A stretch of 64,000 nucleotides of DNA from Debaryomyces hansenii CBS767 (Eukaryota > Ascomycota > Pichiomycetes > Serinales > Debaryomycetaceae): NCBI RefSeq assembly GCF_000006445.2, contig NC_006043.2, positions 496,001 to 560,000 on the forward strand, in the 5' to 3' direction. Positions within the stretch are counted from its first letter, which is position 1; every line of letters begins with the position of its first letter. Positions 19,748 to 31,100 of this stretch are shown here, one piece after another. The position numbers and the translations under genes were made by a program. The notes under the pieces were generated by a model. That model searched no databases. It saw nothing but the letters and a program-made list of their open reading frames with translations, and had not been told where the DNA came from.

Positions 19748-20776
19748 ATGATGCTGATGCCAATAAAAAACATGATCGGGAGAAGATCATTCTCAAGTTC
19801 CGCTTTTCTTAAATCAAAACCAAGACATTTGGTAAATACCATAGAACTTTCGAATGAAGAGTTGGCCTCGTTAGTCGGTAAAGCTGAAGCATTCAAGAAG
19901 CAAGTCAGATCAGGCAACTCTGTACCTATTGAGCAACATCAAAAGCTTTTAGGGAAGCTTGTTGCATTACTCTTTTCCAAAAGATCTACAAGAACAAGAA
20001 TTAGTACTGAAGGCGCTGCTGCTTACTTTGGAGCACAACCAATGTTCTTGGGGAAAGAAGACATCCAATTGGGAGTCAACGAGTCTACATACGACACTAC
20101 CAAAGTGATTTCTTCTATGACATCGTGTATTTTTGCCAGAGTCAACAGTCATCAAGAAATACTCGATTTGTGTGAGCATTCTTCTGTTCCAATCATTAAC
20201 TCATTATGTGACATGTACCACCCATTGCAAGCCATTACCGACATCTTGACAATAAAAGAAGCATTTGGAAAGACTGAAGGGTTGAAGTTGGCATGGATCG
20301 GAGATTCAAATAACGTCATCAACGATTTAGCGATTGCATCATTAAGATCAGGTATATCGGTGGCAATTTCGATCCCAAAGGACATCGAATTTGACCCCGA
20401 AGTTGGCAAAGCGGCCTCCGAAATAGCCAGTGACAAGGGCTTATCATTTGACATATTCCATGAGCCATCGAAGGCAATTGATAACGCTAACGTCATTGTC
20501 ACCGACACATGGATCTCAATGGGCCAAGAATCCGAGAAGCAAGCCAAGATGTTACAATTCGACGGCTATCAGATAACCCAGAACATGATCTCTCAAGGAA
20601 ATGCTTCGTCCGACTGGAAATTCATGCATTGCTTACCAAGACATGCAGAAGAAGTAGCAGATGATGTGTTCTACAGTAAAAACTCCTTGGTATTTGAGGA
20701 AGCTGAAAACAGATTATACGCCGCAATGGCTGTTATAGAAGCCTTTGTTGTTAACAAAGGTGATCTACTTAAATAA
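19748..20776 (+). CDS. ARG3: Ornithine carbamoyltransferase
   Basis: A 342-residue ornithine carbamoyltransferase, which makes citrulline from ornithine and carbamoyl phosphate in arginine biosynthesis. Motifs: FSKRSTRTR (carbamoyl-phosphate loop, STRTR at residues 80-84), LGVNESTYDTTKV, NSLCDMYHPLQAITDILT with the His-Pro-Leu-Gln segment, WIGDSNNVINDL, DTWISMGQE and the ornithine-binding HCLPRH near residue 298. The first 25 residues contain Arg/Lys and many Ser and hydrophobics but no acids (MIGRRSFSSSAFLKSK), as in a mitochondrial presequence. S. cerevisiae Arg3 is cytosolic, so location may differ here. Three Met codons at 1, 2 and 4 leave the exact start open; this does not affect the call. 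Confidence 0.96.
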   Translation: MMLMPIKNMIGRRSFSSSAFLKSKPRHLVNTIELSNEELASLVGKAEAFKKQVRSGNSVPIEQHQKLLGKLVALLFSKRSTRTRISTEGAAAYFGAQPMFLGKEDIQLGVNESTYDTTKVISSMTSCIFARVNSHQEILDLCEHSSVPIINSLCDMYHPLQAITDILTIKEAFGKTEGLKLAWIGDSNNVINDLAIASLRSGISVAISIPKDIEFDPEVGKAASEIASDKGLSFDIFHEPSKAIDNANVIVTDTWISMGQESEKQAKMLQFDGYQITQNMISQGNASSDWKFMHCLPRHAEEVADDVFYSKNSLVFEEAENRLYAAMAVIEAFVVNKGDLLK

Positions 20777-21109
20777 TCGTCAAATAGATTTTGTATAAGA
20801 GTTTTATATTTTATTCACATCGCGAGAAGCGCTCAATGAGAGCCGTTCAAGTTTCTTAATAACAATCATTCTTACAGATAATGATCCACCTACAAGGCTC
20901 TATTATATTATGCCAATATCCGTGTAGCCTGGCTATACAACCATGATCCTGATGTATTAAATATAATTGCCTTATAAGTGTACTATCGCACTCAACTGCT
21001 AAATGCGGATTTTGCTCCACAGTTCAAATTACTATATAAATAACCGTATCTGCTAGACAATAGATAATTTGATATATTTCATGGATAAGATAAAATAGAT
21101 AGAATAAAG
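20777..21109. other. Promoter spacer between ARG3 and the GRE2-like gene
   Basis: About 330 bp. It contains the ARG3 3' end and the promoter of the next gene, with a TATATAAA box at 21033-21040, 77 bp before the ATG. No other gene is seen. Confidence 0.55.
21033..21040 (+). promoter_or_regulatory. TATA box of the GRE2-like reductase gene
   Basis: TATATAAA, a consensus TATA element, at 77 bp before ATG 21110. Strong TATA boxes are common in inducible stress genes such as GRE2. Confidence 0.5.
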
Positions 21110-22123
21110 ATGACTTCAGTATTCGTTTCAGGCGCTACAGGATACATTGCACAACATATTGTGAAAACATTGCTCGAAAAAAATTATAAAGTGGTAGGAT
21201 CTGTGAGATCTACAGAAAAGGGAGAAAAGTTGAAGAAGCTCTTACAGTCAGCCAACTTCAACTACGAAGTTGTTAATGATATTCAGAAAGAGGGGAGCTT
21301 TAATGACGCATTAAAACATCACCCAGAAGTGACAGTTTTCTTACACACAGCATCCCCATTCCATTTCAAAGCTAAGGACGTGGAGAAGGAGTTGTTGATC
21401 CCTGCGGTCAACGGGACCAAGAATGCGTTGAAGGCTATTAAAGACTACGCACCGCAGGTCAAGAGGGTAGTTGTAACATCGTCGATTGCCGCTATCAAGG
21501 TTGAGGCAAAGGAAAACGACAGTACGTTTGTAACAACCGAGGAAACATGGAATCCAATCTCATGGGAAGAGGCACTCACTAATCCAGTTTTAGGGTACCG
21601 TGGATCTAAAACGTTTGCGGAAAAAGCGGCATGGGAGTTCGTTGAAATGGAAAAGCCCCTGTTCATATTGTCAACAGTCAATCCGGTGATTGTGTTTGGC
21701 CCACAGGCATTCGACAGTGAAGTCAAAGAAACATTGAATACTTCGGCAGAAATTATAAACAACTTATTGAAGTTGAAACCAGATGATCCAGTTCCTCCTC
21801 TGAATAATGCGTTTATCGATGTTCGCGACGTTGCCAAGGCACACGTGGTGGCATTTGAGAATGAATATGCCGCTAACCAGAGATTGTTGCTTAGTGAGTC
21901 CAGGTACTCATCGCAACTAGTATTGGATCTTATCCACAAGAACTTCCCCGAGTTCAAGTCGCGGATTCCCCTTGGAACCCCAGGTGTCTATCCCGACACC
22001 TCCAAGCTCTCCAAGACTGACAATTCCAAAACCAAGGCCATCGTTGGCTTCCCATTCATTCCTCTCGAAAAATCTGTGGTAGATACTGTTCTGCAGATCG
22101 TGGCAGCTGAGAAACACCAATGA
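21110..22123 (+). CDS. NADPH-dependent ketone/methylglyoxal reductase, Gre2/Grp2 family
   Basis: A 337-residue extended short-chain dehydrogenase. The family reduces methylglyoxal, isovaleraldehyde and many ketones with NADPH in the cytosol. Seen: nucleotide motif VSGATGYIAQHIVKTLL at the N-terminus, VGSVRSTEKGEKL (the basic residue that favours NADPH), HTASPFHFKA, VVTSSIAAI (catalytic Ser region), and YRGSKTFAEKAAW containing the YxxxK catalytic pair. STVNPVIVFGPQ follows, then the substrate-side DVRDVAKAHVVAFEN. Length matches Gre2 (342). Yeasts of this clade usually have several tandem or dispersed paralogues, so I do not assign one symbol. The end of the gene, near 21950-22100, is G+C-richer than most of the window. 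Confidence 0.9.
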   Translation: MTSVFVSGATGYIAQHIVKTLLEKNYKVVGSVRSTEKGEKLKKLLQSANFNYEVVNDIQKEGSFNDALKHHPEVTVFLHTASPFHFKAKDVEKELLIPAVNGTKNALKAIKDYAPQVKRVVVTSSIAAIKVEAKENDSTFVTTEETWNPISWEEALTNPVLGYRGSKTFAEKAAWEFVEMEKPLFILSTVNPVIVFGPQAFDSEVKETLNTSAEIINNLLKLKPDDPVPPLNNAFIDVRDVAKAHVVAFENEYAANQRLLLSESRYSSQLVLDLIHKNFPEFKSRIPLGTPGVYPDTSKLSKTDNSKTKAIVGFPFIPLEKSVVDTVLQIVAAEKHQ

Positions 22124-22832
22124 ACCATGCATGTATCTCTATTTCTATCCCATTTCAAGCTACAACCAACAGGCCATTCTCCTCTTATTACGTCTCTTTG
22201 CAAATATTTTTTTCAATTATATGCACACTTATTAATTGCACCTGTATTTTACTGAAAACTGTTACTGTCTAATACTCGTGTGCTTCACTCAGCCACAATA
22301 ACTCATATAGGGAATCAACTCTTCCAACTCTTCCTCTCCCACTCATTTACATATTCTTTAAAATGCTCTGTCATCGACTCTGATATTCTAATTCATTAAT
22401 ATATATCCCCTGAATTACAGGCTGTATATCAATGTGCTGAATACTTAATATAGAGTTGATAGGGAAAGTTTTCACATGTCGTGCATATAATCACTCGCAT
22501 ATGGATGCAACAAAATGTCAAAGTAAGGTTAGATTGCTGTTAAGCAGGCAGATTACAGTCGTAGAATGGGCCATCGAAACAAGCCTTGGGGTTAACCGCA
22601 GTATACTTGCATGTATTCCATTAAGTAGCTGAGTATTTTCTATACTGGTGAGCAAAAAGGAAATGGCACGGTAAAACGTTATAGCCACTTCGAGTAGAAT
22701 TATATTTGATGGAATTCCAGGTACGATGAGCAATGTTATGATTGAATACCTGTGGTGTGCTCATTAGGGGATTCTTTTTCTAAATACTTCATTGCAGTGG
22801 ACCTGGAATAGTGGCTAGATAAAATTAGCAGG
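22124..22832. other. 0.7 kb intergenic region before the mannosyltransferase, no gene seen
   Basis: AT-rich spacer between two plus-strand genes. The only ORFs are short and have no recognisable content. I found no tRNA, LTR ends or long repeats. It probably holds a long upstream regulatory region for the cell-wall gene that follows. Confidence 0.5.
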
Positions 22833-24761
22833 ATGAAAGTCACTATGGGATTGAAATTTGGCCGTAGAAGAGTGCTATTGTACTCCACTGTCTTCTTGAT
22901 ACTTTTAGGGTTAATATGGATAGGACGGGATGTTGGGTTAGATGGTACTAAGGTTATTGATCAAATCCAAGGGATATCTAGGTCGAGGCTACCTACATCC
23001 AATTTTGCTACTAACGAGACGTTGGTGATATTTCCCCGTGGATTCGAATTAAGAGCATCGAGGGATTTGAGAGACTATTACAGAAAACATATGAATCATG
23101 ATAAAAACCGGGTGTTTAATTCTGTGACGTATAATGGGCCACCTTCAGCCTTGACGGAGGCTGTGAAGCAGATTGACTACCACCAGCATGATATCTCCAT
23201 GTATGATACAACGAAGGATATTTCAAATGATTTTAAGAAATGTGAGTCTGAATTAAACACCAAGTTCAAGGTGGACGTCGGCAAGGCAAAAAAGCATGAT
23301 GACTCGCTCGCAAGGTTTGTGAAGAAGTTCGTACATCAATTGGAAAACGATGATGCTATGAAAGAACTCGCGAACTTTTTCAAGGATGATTTAAAAAAGC
23401 AGCTAGAGGATGATACGGTGGATAAACACTGGTATAAGTTTGCAGGTTCGTCAGTTTGGTTGCAGCAATATGGGGTACACTTCATGATTTCGAGAATGTT
23501 GTACAGTCCCACTGGGAACAAGAGCAACCCTGTTATGAGTTTGATCTTTGCTCAAGTATACAATGAAAAATGGGAAGAATTCGAAGATATTGAGCTAGTT
23601 ATTCCTACTATAGATCCAATAACCAACAAAAAAATCTATAAGAACCTAGCGTTCCCTAGTTTCTTGCCTATCCCGTTTTATCATCAATCGTCTTATATTA
23701 ATAAAAGATGGTATGGACCCGAAGATGCACGTATATTACTTTTCAAAAACGATGATGGTTTAGAGGAACCTTTAATTATATTTAATGCCTACCATCGTAA
23801 AGTAAACAAGCAAGAAAACATTGAAGAAGCTGCATCCAAAGTTTCACACGAATTCTATAGATCTATGTTCATGGGATGGCCGTTTAGGTTTCAACATGGT
23901 AAAGAGAACGTTGACGGTATTTCAAATGCTGCTACTGACGACAAGATATATAATAAAGTCGTTGAGTTGAGGAGAGAAGGCACTAAGAGATTAAAAGTGC
24001 AAAAAAATTGGACACCTTTCGTTAGTGTAAAGGATCGTATCAATGGTGGTTCTGATGAAAGTATCTATTTTGTTTATAGATGGCAGAGCTTAGAAATCTT
24101 GAAATGCCAGTTGACTGGTTTTACTCATGACTATGCCAAGTGCAAATTCGAGTACAAGCGAAAAGAAGATTTACTGTCGGATGAACCTGTTGGTGCCTTA
24201 AGAGGTGGTACAGAGATGATCAGTCTAAATAAGATATTACCATCTATTAGTTCAAAACTTCACCCAAGCAAAGAAGTTTGGGTTGGCTTTGCAAGGGCCC
24301 ATCTCGTACGCTGTGGCTGTGGTAAGGATATGTATCGCCCAAACTTGGCAATAATTACCAGAGAAGACAACCAATTCAAAATATCTCAATTGAGTTCATT
24401 CTTCTCTTTAGATATGGACGTTACCGGATGGAGAAACCCAGAGGTGCTATGTCATCCTAAAGATCCAAATGCATTAATTCCAAATGGGATCTCACATTGG
24501 GATGTTTCTACAATCAAATTAGGTAAGAAGTATGTTACGGAGGACTTCGTTACATTGTCATTATCAGTGGCTGATGCGACTGTACATACTATTCAAATTA
24601 AGAATTTATTACAGAATATTCTCTCTGATACTTCCGTACTTTCTTACAATCAAAAATCAGGTTACACTGATGATGTTGTTGAATGTTCTCTCAAAGCTTC
24701 CAACCAATTTTGTGCAGCGTACGGCAAGGAACAAGTCAAACTTGGAAAGGTTCCTATTTAG
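22833..24761 (+). CDS. Beta-1,2-mannosyltransferase (BMT/WRY family, DUF3589)
   Basis: A 642-residue type II membrane glycosyltransferase. Candida Bmt enzymes add beta-1,2-linked mannose to cell-wall phosphopeptidomannan and phospholipomannan in the Golgi. Seen: a short cytosolic basic stretch (KFGRRR), one signal-anchor segment at about residues 13-31, then a lumenal domain. Motifs of the family are KHWYKFAGSSVWLQQYGVHFM, RWYGPEDARILL, WTPFVSVKDR, LRGGTEMISL, GFARAHLVRCGCGKDMYRPNLA and the near C-terminal MDVTGWRNPEVLCHPKDPNALIPNGISHWD. The family is absent from S. cerevisiae, so it marks the Candida/Pichia side of the yeasts. Which paralogue this is cannot be told here. Confidence 0.9.
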   Translation: MKVTMGLKFGRRRVLLYSTVFLILLGLIWIGRDVGLDGTKVIDQIQGISRSRLPTSNFATNETLVIFPRGFELRASRDLRDYYRKHMNHDKNRVFNSVTYNGPPSALTEAVKQIDYHQHDISMYDTTKDISNDFKKCESELNTKFKVDVGKAKKHDDSLARFVKKFVHQLENDDAMKELANFFKDDLKKQLEDDTVDKHWYKFAGSSVWLQQYGVHFMISRMLYSPTGNKSNPVMSLIFAQVYNEKWEEFEDIELVIPTIDPITNKKIYKNLAFPSFLPIPFYHQSSYINKRWYGPEDARILLFKNDDGLEEPLIIFNAYHRKVNKQENIEEAASKVSHEFYRSMFMGWPFRFQHGKENVDGISNAATDDKIYNKVVELRREGTKRLKVQKNWTPFVSVKDRINGGSDESIYFVYRWQSLEILKCQLTGFTHDYAKCKFEYKRKEDLLSDEPVGALRGGTEMISLNKILPSISSKLHPSKEVWVGFARAHLVRCGCGKDMYRPNLAIITREDNQFKISQLSSFFSLDMDVTGWRNPEVLCHPKDPNALIPNGISHWDVSTIKLGKKYVTEDFVTLSLSVADATVHTIQIKNLLQNILSDTSVLSYNQKSGYTDDVVECSLKASNQFCAAYGKEQVKLGKVPI

Positions 24762-24907
24762 TTCCTATTAAATTTATAGATAAATGTATAAAGTATTGTT
24801 TTAGTGTTATATTTTTTTATCGCAGTATTTTTTCTTCTTGTTAAGCGATGGTTGAAAATTTTGTTGAATTACTATTGAAGCACTGAACTTGGTAACAATA
24901 CTATAAT

Positions 24908-27900
24908 ATGAGTTCTCTGTCTCTTAGTGGTAGTCCTAATCCCATATCATCTGTCAATGAAGACTTATTTCAGATTTTGCAACATTATGGGCCAGTAACG
25001 GCATTGAAAATTCACATGAACTATATAATATGTGGTTACGGGTCAATCTTGAAAATATTCAAAATTGAAAAGGATTTCACTCACCAATTGGTTTTCAACC
25101 GTCAAATATTAGATAGAAACAAGATTCATAATATCTCTGTAAGTCCTTGTGGTACCAGAATAATTTTGTCCGGTGGTAGATCATTTATTGTGTTGAATAT
25201 CAGCGATCTCTTAAATACAAATCATGCATCGTCAAAAGAAAAGGCAATTAATGAATGGATTACATGTACCGAATTTTTAGATAACAACACGGTATTGATA
25301 TTAACATCCCATAATATTGTTTATAAAGTAGACGTGTCAGACATGGAGTCAAACCAACATTTTGAAATTGTCGATAGGATCCATTGTAACGAAAAATCTA
25401 TTTTATATACTGGTTCTATACGTATTATTGGTGAAAAAACCTTAATAGCTGCGGGTACTGTAATGGGGGGTGTAATTGTTTGGGATTTAGACTCTCGTCA
25501 AATACTCCATAATTTGACTGATCACGAAGGCTCCATATTTGGAGTCAGAATTGATTCAGAAGGAAAATATATCATTTCATGCTCTGATGATAGATCAATT
25601 AAATTATATGACTTCAAAAGTGGCCGGCTCTTGGCTACTGGTTGGGGCCATGGGTCGAGAATATGGAATCTCGAGTTTTTCAAATGTAAAGATCTGTTAA
25701 AGATATTTAGTACTGGGGAGGACTGTACAGCTAGGATATGGGAATTTGAGTCGGGAAACCCACTCTTGAAACTACTTGATGTTTCTGATTGCCATTTAGG
25801 AAAACATGTCTGGTCTGGTGATTTAGATGACGATATTTTACAATTAAGTGTCACTGGAGGTGCTGATGGTAGAATAAAGCTCCATGATTTAACACTCTTT
25901 GCAAATTCTAATAAAACAAGCTATACTTTAGAAACCATAGAAAAAGAAGTAGGTATTAAGTTTGACAAAAACGAAATCGTTAAGCAATATTTAGAATTGC
26001 CCGAATTGAATTTATTAATTGTATTGACATCCAATGGGAAGGTTTTAAGTTTGGATCAAAAGAATAAGAAGTGGGAACTCATTGATCTATCTAGTGAAGA
26101 AGTCAATAAGTTTAAGAATTTTGGATTGGTCAGAGGATTCATTGATATTAATGTCATAATAATATGCACGAGATCTGGTGATTTGTTAGTGCTAAAGTTT
26201 GATGCTGATTCTCAAAAGCCAGTGTCAAAAACTTGGTTCCTTGACGAACATTTAAATGGTAACAAAGTGACAAATTTCATGACTTCATATGACAAAGAAG
26301 GCAATAACTTCTATGTCTTAATTGATTGTCCAAATCCTAAAATTCCTTTCATCCTTCGGAAATTCAAATTCGATAATCATACTCTCGTGTGTGATGGCAT
26401 TATTCATTTAGAACAACCTGATCAAACTAGTTTTACAACTACATGTATGACACTTGATAGTGTAAATAAAATCTTGATTTTAGGATCACGATATGTGAGC
26501 TTCGCTCTTTACGACTTAAGTACAGGTGCCGATTTAATACAATTAAGTGGCCTTTTCAAGAAGCTATCCAAAGGTGATACAATTACGGCTATATCAATTG
26601 TTCATTCACAAACTAATTGTATTCGTATTTTGGTAACTGTCAGAGACGGAATATATATGTATGTGGAGTTGAATAAAAAAGATGGCAGCTTCACTCATCA
26701 AGTGATTCACAAGAATAAACTCTCTAAGGGCTTTGTTGAAGGAGGGTTTCTTCATAACAATGAACTAATAGTGTACGGGTTCAAGTCTTCCTATTTTTAT
26801 GTTTGGAATGAAACAAAACAATTAGAAGTTGCTAGCGAATTATGTGGTGGAGCCCATAGACAGTGGGAATTATTCAGGTATAAAAATTCAATGTCAGAAA
26901 TGAAGTTTGTATATATAAGTAAATCAACTTTAAACATAAAAAGTTTCAAACAAAAGTTTGGCGATGGAAGCTATGGTCTAATCAACGATGGAACTCATGG
27001 AAGAGAAATTAGAGACATTGCAATATCTCCTTCTATATCCCCGGATGACACTTCTCGCTTGATAATGACTGCTTCTGAAGATACAACCATTAGATTAGGA
27101 AAATTATTTGCTAATGGGGAAATTAAAAACTACTGGAGTTTAAACGAACATATATCGGGGTTGCAAAGAATAAATTTCTTAAATGATACATACGTCGGTA
27201 GTTCAGCTGCAAATGAAGAGTTCTTTATTTGGAAGCTAAACAAATTGGATACTGGAATTCCAACTATAACAAAATACGCAACTTTAAAAACCAGTCAAGC
27301 TAATCCAGATTTACGTATTATGGACTTTGATTCCTATCCATTTGCCAATGGTTTTGTTATTAGTACAGTTTATTCTGATTCAAATTTGAAAATTTGGTAT
27401 TTTGATTGTGTATCCGGAAAATTTCATTTAATTGCTAATGATTTCTACACCACTTGCTGCATACTTAATGTAAATTTCCTTAAATTCAATGATAAGATTT
27501 ACATTATGATAGGCACTACTGATGGCTGTTTGTCTATCTGGGATATATCTAATATCATGAATAATTTAGACACCGAATCCCTGGAAGTACAAAAATTGGG
27601 CACCATGATTATCAAGCAACATTTGCATCAAAACGGTATTAAGGCAGTACTTTGCTTGCCTGATATGCCAAATGGTTACAGAGTATTTACAGGTGGTGAT
27701 GATAATTCATTGATCTCGTCAACATTGTGCTTTGAAGAAGAAAGTGAAGAGTTGATTTTAAAAACTAATTGTTTCGTAGAAAAGGCTGCATCCTCGACTA
27801 TCACTTCTCTTTCATTTGGTGGAAGTAATCAAATTGTTGTTACTTCCGTTGATCAAATTGTTCGTCTTTGGAAGTTCGACGACACATCGTTAACTTGTTC

Positions 27901-28012
27901 ATCTGCAAGATATACAACCATAGCAGACACAGGTTGTAGTGATACAACTAAATTTGACGATAAAGATATCATTGTCGTTGGAGGGGCTGGTTTAAGCTCT
28001 TGGAGTTTTTAA
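24908..28012 (+). CDS. RTT10: Rtt10/Wdr6 WD40 partner of tRNA 2'-O-methyltransferase Trm7
   Basis: A 1034-residue WD40 protein of the WDR6/Rtt10 family. In yeast Trm734 (Rtt10) pairs with Trm7 to methylate position 34 of several tRNAs, and it has also been linked to endosomal recycling. Three propellers can be counted from their WD/GH repeats. The most conserved part spans about residues 190-335, with DHEGSIFGVRIDSEGKYIISCSDDRSIKLYD, GHGSRIWNLEF, GEDCTARIWEF, HLGKHVWSGDLD and TGGADGRIKLHDL. The C-terminal propeller has AVLCLPDMPNGYRVFTGGDDN and SFGGSNQIVVTSVDQIVRLWKF. Length matches the S. cerevisiae protein (1013). It converges on ILS1 over about 100 bp. Confidence 0.92.
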   Translation: MSSLSLSGSPNPISSVNEDLFQILQHYGPVTALKIHMNYIICGYGSILKIFKIEKDFTHQLVFNRQILDRNKIHNISVSPCGTRIILSGGRSFIVLNISDLLNTNHASSKEKAINEWITCTEFLDNNTVLILTSHNIVYKVDVSDMESNQHFEIVDRIHCNEKSILYTGSIRIIGEKTLIAAGTVMGGVIVWDLDSRQILHNLTDHEGSIFGVRIDSEGKYIISCSDDRSIKLYDFKSGRLLATGWGHGSRIWNLEFFKCKDLLKIFSTGEDCTARIWEFESGNPLLKLLDVSDCHLGKHVWSGDLDDDILQLSVTGGADGRIKLHDLTLFANSNKTSYTLETIEKEVGIKFDKNEIVKQYLELPELNLLIVLTSNGKVLSLDQKNKKWELIDLSSEEVNKFKNFGLVRGFIDINVIIICTRSGDLLVLKFDADSQKPVSKTWFLDEHLNGNKVTNFMTSYDKEGNNFYVLIDCPNPKIPFILRKFKFDNHTLVCDGIIHLEQPDQTSFTTTCMTLDSVNKILILGSRYVSFALYDLSTGADLIQLSGLFKKLSKGDTITAISIVHSQTNCIRILVTVRDGIYMYVELNKKDGSFTHQVIHKNKLSKGFVEGGFLHNNELIVYGFKSSYFYVWNETKQLEVASELCGGAHRQWELFRYKNSMSEMKFVYISKSTLNIKSFKQKFGDGSYGLINDGTHGREIRDIAISPSISPDDTSRLIMTASEDTTIRLGKLFANGEIKNYWSLNEHISGLQRINFLNDTYVGSSAANEEFFIWKLNKLDTGIPTITKYATLKTSQANPDLRIMDFDSYPFANGFVISTVYSDSNLKIWYFDCVSGKFHLIANDFYTTCCILNVNFLKFNDKIYIMIGTTDGCLSIWDISNIMNNLDTESLEVQKLGTMIIKQHLHQNGIKAVLCLPDMPNGYRVFTGGDDNSLISSTLCFEEESEELILKTNCFVEKAASSTITSLSFGGSNQIVVTSVDQIVRLWKFDDTSLTCSSARYTTIADTGCSDTTKFDDKDIIVVGGAGLSSWSF

Positions 28013-28113
28013 TATTTATATAAATAGACTTCAAAATTAATATTAGCAAACTAGATATAAAAGTAATATAATAAGCAGAAGAGAAGACTAAAAGAAAAAA
28101 ATCTATTTTCTAT

Positions 28114-31100
28114 TTAGATTCTTAATAATCTCAAATTGAAAGTAGTATCATTAATGGTTTGTTCTTCGTCGATGATAACCTTAGATTCGTCGCTAGTAAA
28201 TGGCTCCAATGGTCTTTTAGTTGATTTGACTAATATACCTTCATGGTCTTTAATAACATTTTCAAAATTAATAGTATCTTTGATTAAATTGTATTCAACC
28301 TTGATATCATCAGTAGTGTTCAAACCTGCCTTTTTACGTAATCGTTGAACACGGTTAATTAATTCCCTGGCCAAACCTTCACTTTGCAATTCTGGATACA
28401 TGTTAACATCCAAAATAATCAAAACATCTTGTTGGGATCTAGATTCTTGACCATGGGAAGCCTTTTCTGTTGGCAAACCACGTTGGACTTGTAAGTCTTC
28501 AGTTACTAAATCAATTCCATCAACGGTAATCTTACCGGATTCGGCAAACTTTTGGACCTCTGCAGAAGAAACGTTTGGTAACGCTGCTTTCACTCTCTTG
28601 GCGTCTTTCTTCAATTTTTTACCTAAAACAGGCCAGTCAGCAACAACGGTATATTCAACACCATATTTAGCTTCATCTGAAGTAATAACTAAGTTTCTTA
28701 CATTTAACTCGTCAGTAATGTATCCCTTTAATGATTCAACATCTCTAAGATAACCTGGGTCAGAATGCAATATAACTAATTCCTTCAAAGGTGTCTTTAA
28801 GGAAATAGTTTTCTTTTCTCTTATGTTACGACCTAAATCAATAACCTTTTGCATTCTTGAAACAGCAACTTCAATCTCAGTATCAAATAACTCTTCCTTT
28901 ACCGAAGGGTAGGATAAGAAATGGATAGATCTTGTATCCTTCATATTTGGATTGACACAATACTTCTCTAATTCTTCATCAGTGAAATATGGCTTTAATC
29001 TTTGGTAGATACCATCAGATAAGTAAGGCGTGAACGGTGCCATAGCTCTAGATAACGTTAATAAAGCTTCGGTTAATGTGTTAAGACCAACTCTAGTATC
29101 ATCGACACCTTCGTCCGAATAACCCTTAAGACGACGACGGTTGAAACGAATATACCAGTTGGTCAATTCATCAATAAGAGATAATAATCTTGGAACAACA
29201 GTGTATAATCGGTATTCAGACATTTCGACATGAATAAATTTAATCAATGATTGAATAGAAGCTAACAACCATCTATCCATAACGTTGGTTGATTTTAATG
29301 TAGAGTCGTAAACAAAATTCACATTGTTTTCCTTCTTAAAAAGATCAGCAGCATCTTTAAAGAACTTGTAAGAGTTGTACCAAGGTAACAAAACACTAGA
29401 AACAACTTCTCTGACACCTTCTTCTTTAAATTTCAAAGTTTCCGCCCTTAATACAGGAGAGTTGATTAAGTATAATCTTAATGCATCAGCACCATATTTC
29501 TCTAAGACGATAGAAGGATCAGGGTAGTTCTTTAAACGCTTGGACATTTTCTTACCGTCTGAGGCTAAGACAATACCAGATACGATAACGTTTTGATATG
29601 GTGCAGTATTAAATAAGTATGTACCTAAGACTGTTAATGTGTAGAACCAACCTCTTGTCTGATCTAACCCTTCTGAAATAAAGTTTGCTGGGAAAGCCTT
29701 TAAGAACTTATCCTTATTTTCAAATGGATAGTGGTTAGAGGAATAAGGCATAGACCCAGATTCGAACCAACAATCGAAAACTTCTTCGATTCTCTTTAAT
29801 TGACCCTTGCCTTGTTTAGAAGGAATTGTGATGGAATCAATGCTTTCACGATGGATGTCAGTGATGTCATCACATCCAGACAATTCCTTCAATTCATCAA
29901 TCGAGCCAACACAGACGATTTCTTCGAAGTCATCACTCACCCACAATGGAATTGGAGTACCCCAGTAACGGTTTCTTGAAATATTCCAATCTCTAGCATT
30001 GGCAATCCAGTTAGAAAATCTCTTTTCCTTAATTGTCGATGGAACCCATCTGGTTCTCTCAACATTCTTTAACATATCAGGAACAATATTAGTGATACGA
30101 ACGAACCATGCTGGAACAGTTCTATATAATAATGGTGTATCAGATCTCCAGCAGAATGGGTACGAGTGCTTCAATTGAGTAGAAACTAAAAGTCTACCGT
30201 CTTGTGTCAATTTCTTGATGATTAACTTATCAGCATCTTTAACATATATACCTGCGAAATCACTTACTTCATTAGTGAATTTACCGTTGTCATCAACTGG
30301 GTTTGGAGGTTGCTTTTTTTCGTCGATAATTCCTGCCTTTGTAGCGGCGTTGAAATCTTCTTCACCAAAAGCTGGGGATTGATGAACAATACCGGTACCT
30401 GATTCAGCAGTAACATAGTCAGCACAGATAACTTTGAACCCACGATCTTTGAACGATTCATAGAAATATGGGAACAATGGAGTATACTTGGTACCAGCTA
30501 AATCCTTACCCTTGATTTTTTCAATAACCTTATACTTTGCAGCAGCAGGTTTCTTATATAATGTAGACAATAAAGATTCTAATAAGATGAAGTTCTTTTG
30601 CTTTTCTTCATCGAATATTTTGATATATTCAAATTCCGGATGAACAGCTAAAGCAATATTCGAAGGCAAAGTCCATGGCGTAGTAGTCCATGCAACTAAC
30701 CAAGTGTTTTCATCGTCAACCAATGGAAAACCAATAGTAACTGCTGGATCGTTGACTTCCTTATAGTTTTGTTGTGCCTCAAAATTGGACAATGGAGTGG
30801 TTAATCCGGTCGAGTACGGCATGACCCTCAAACCCTTATACACAGCATCCTTCTTGAACAACTCCTTGAAGGCCCACCAGACAGATTCCATAAATTCTGG
30901 GTATAAAGTCTTGTAATCATTATCCATATCAATCCATCTACCCAATCTGGTGATAGTCTTACGCCATTCATCGGCATATCTCATAACAATTGCACGACAC
31001 TCGTTGTTATACTTGTCAATACCCATATTCATAACGTCTTCCTTACCAGTAATGCCCAATTTCTTGTCGATTTCGTGTTCCACTGGTAACCCATGCGTAT

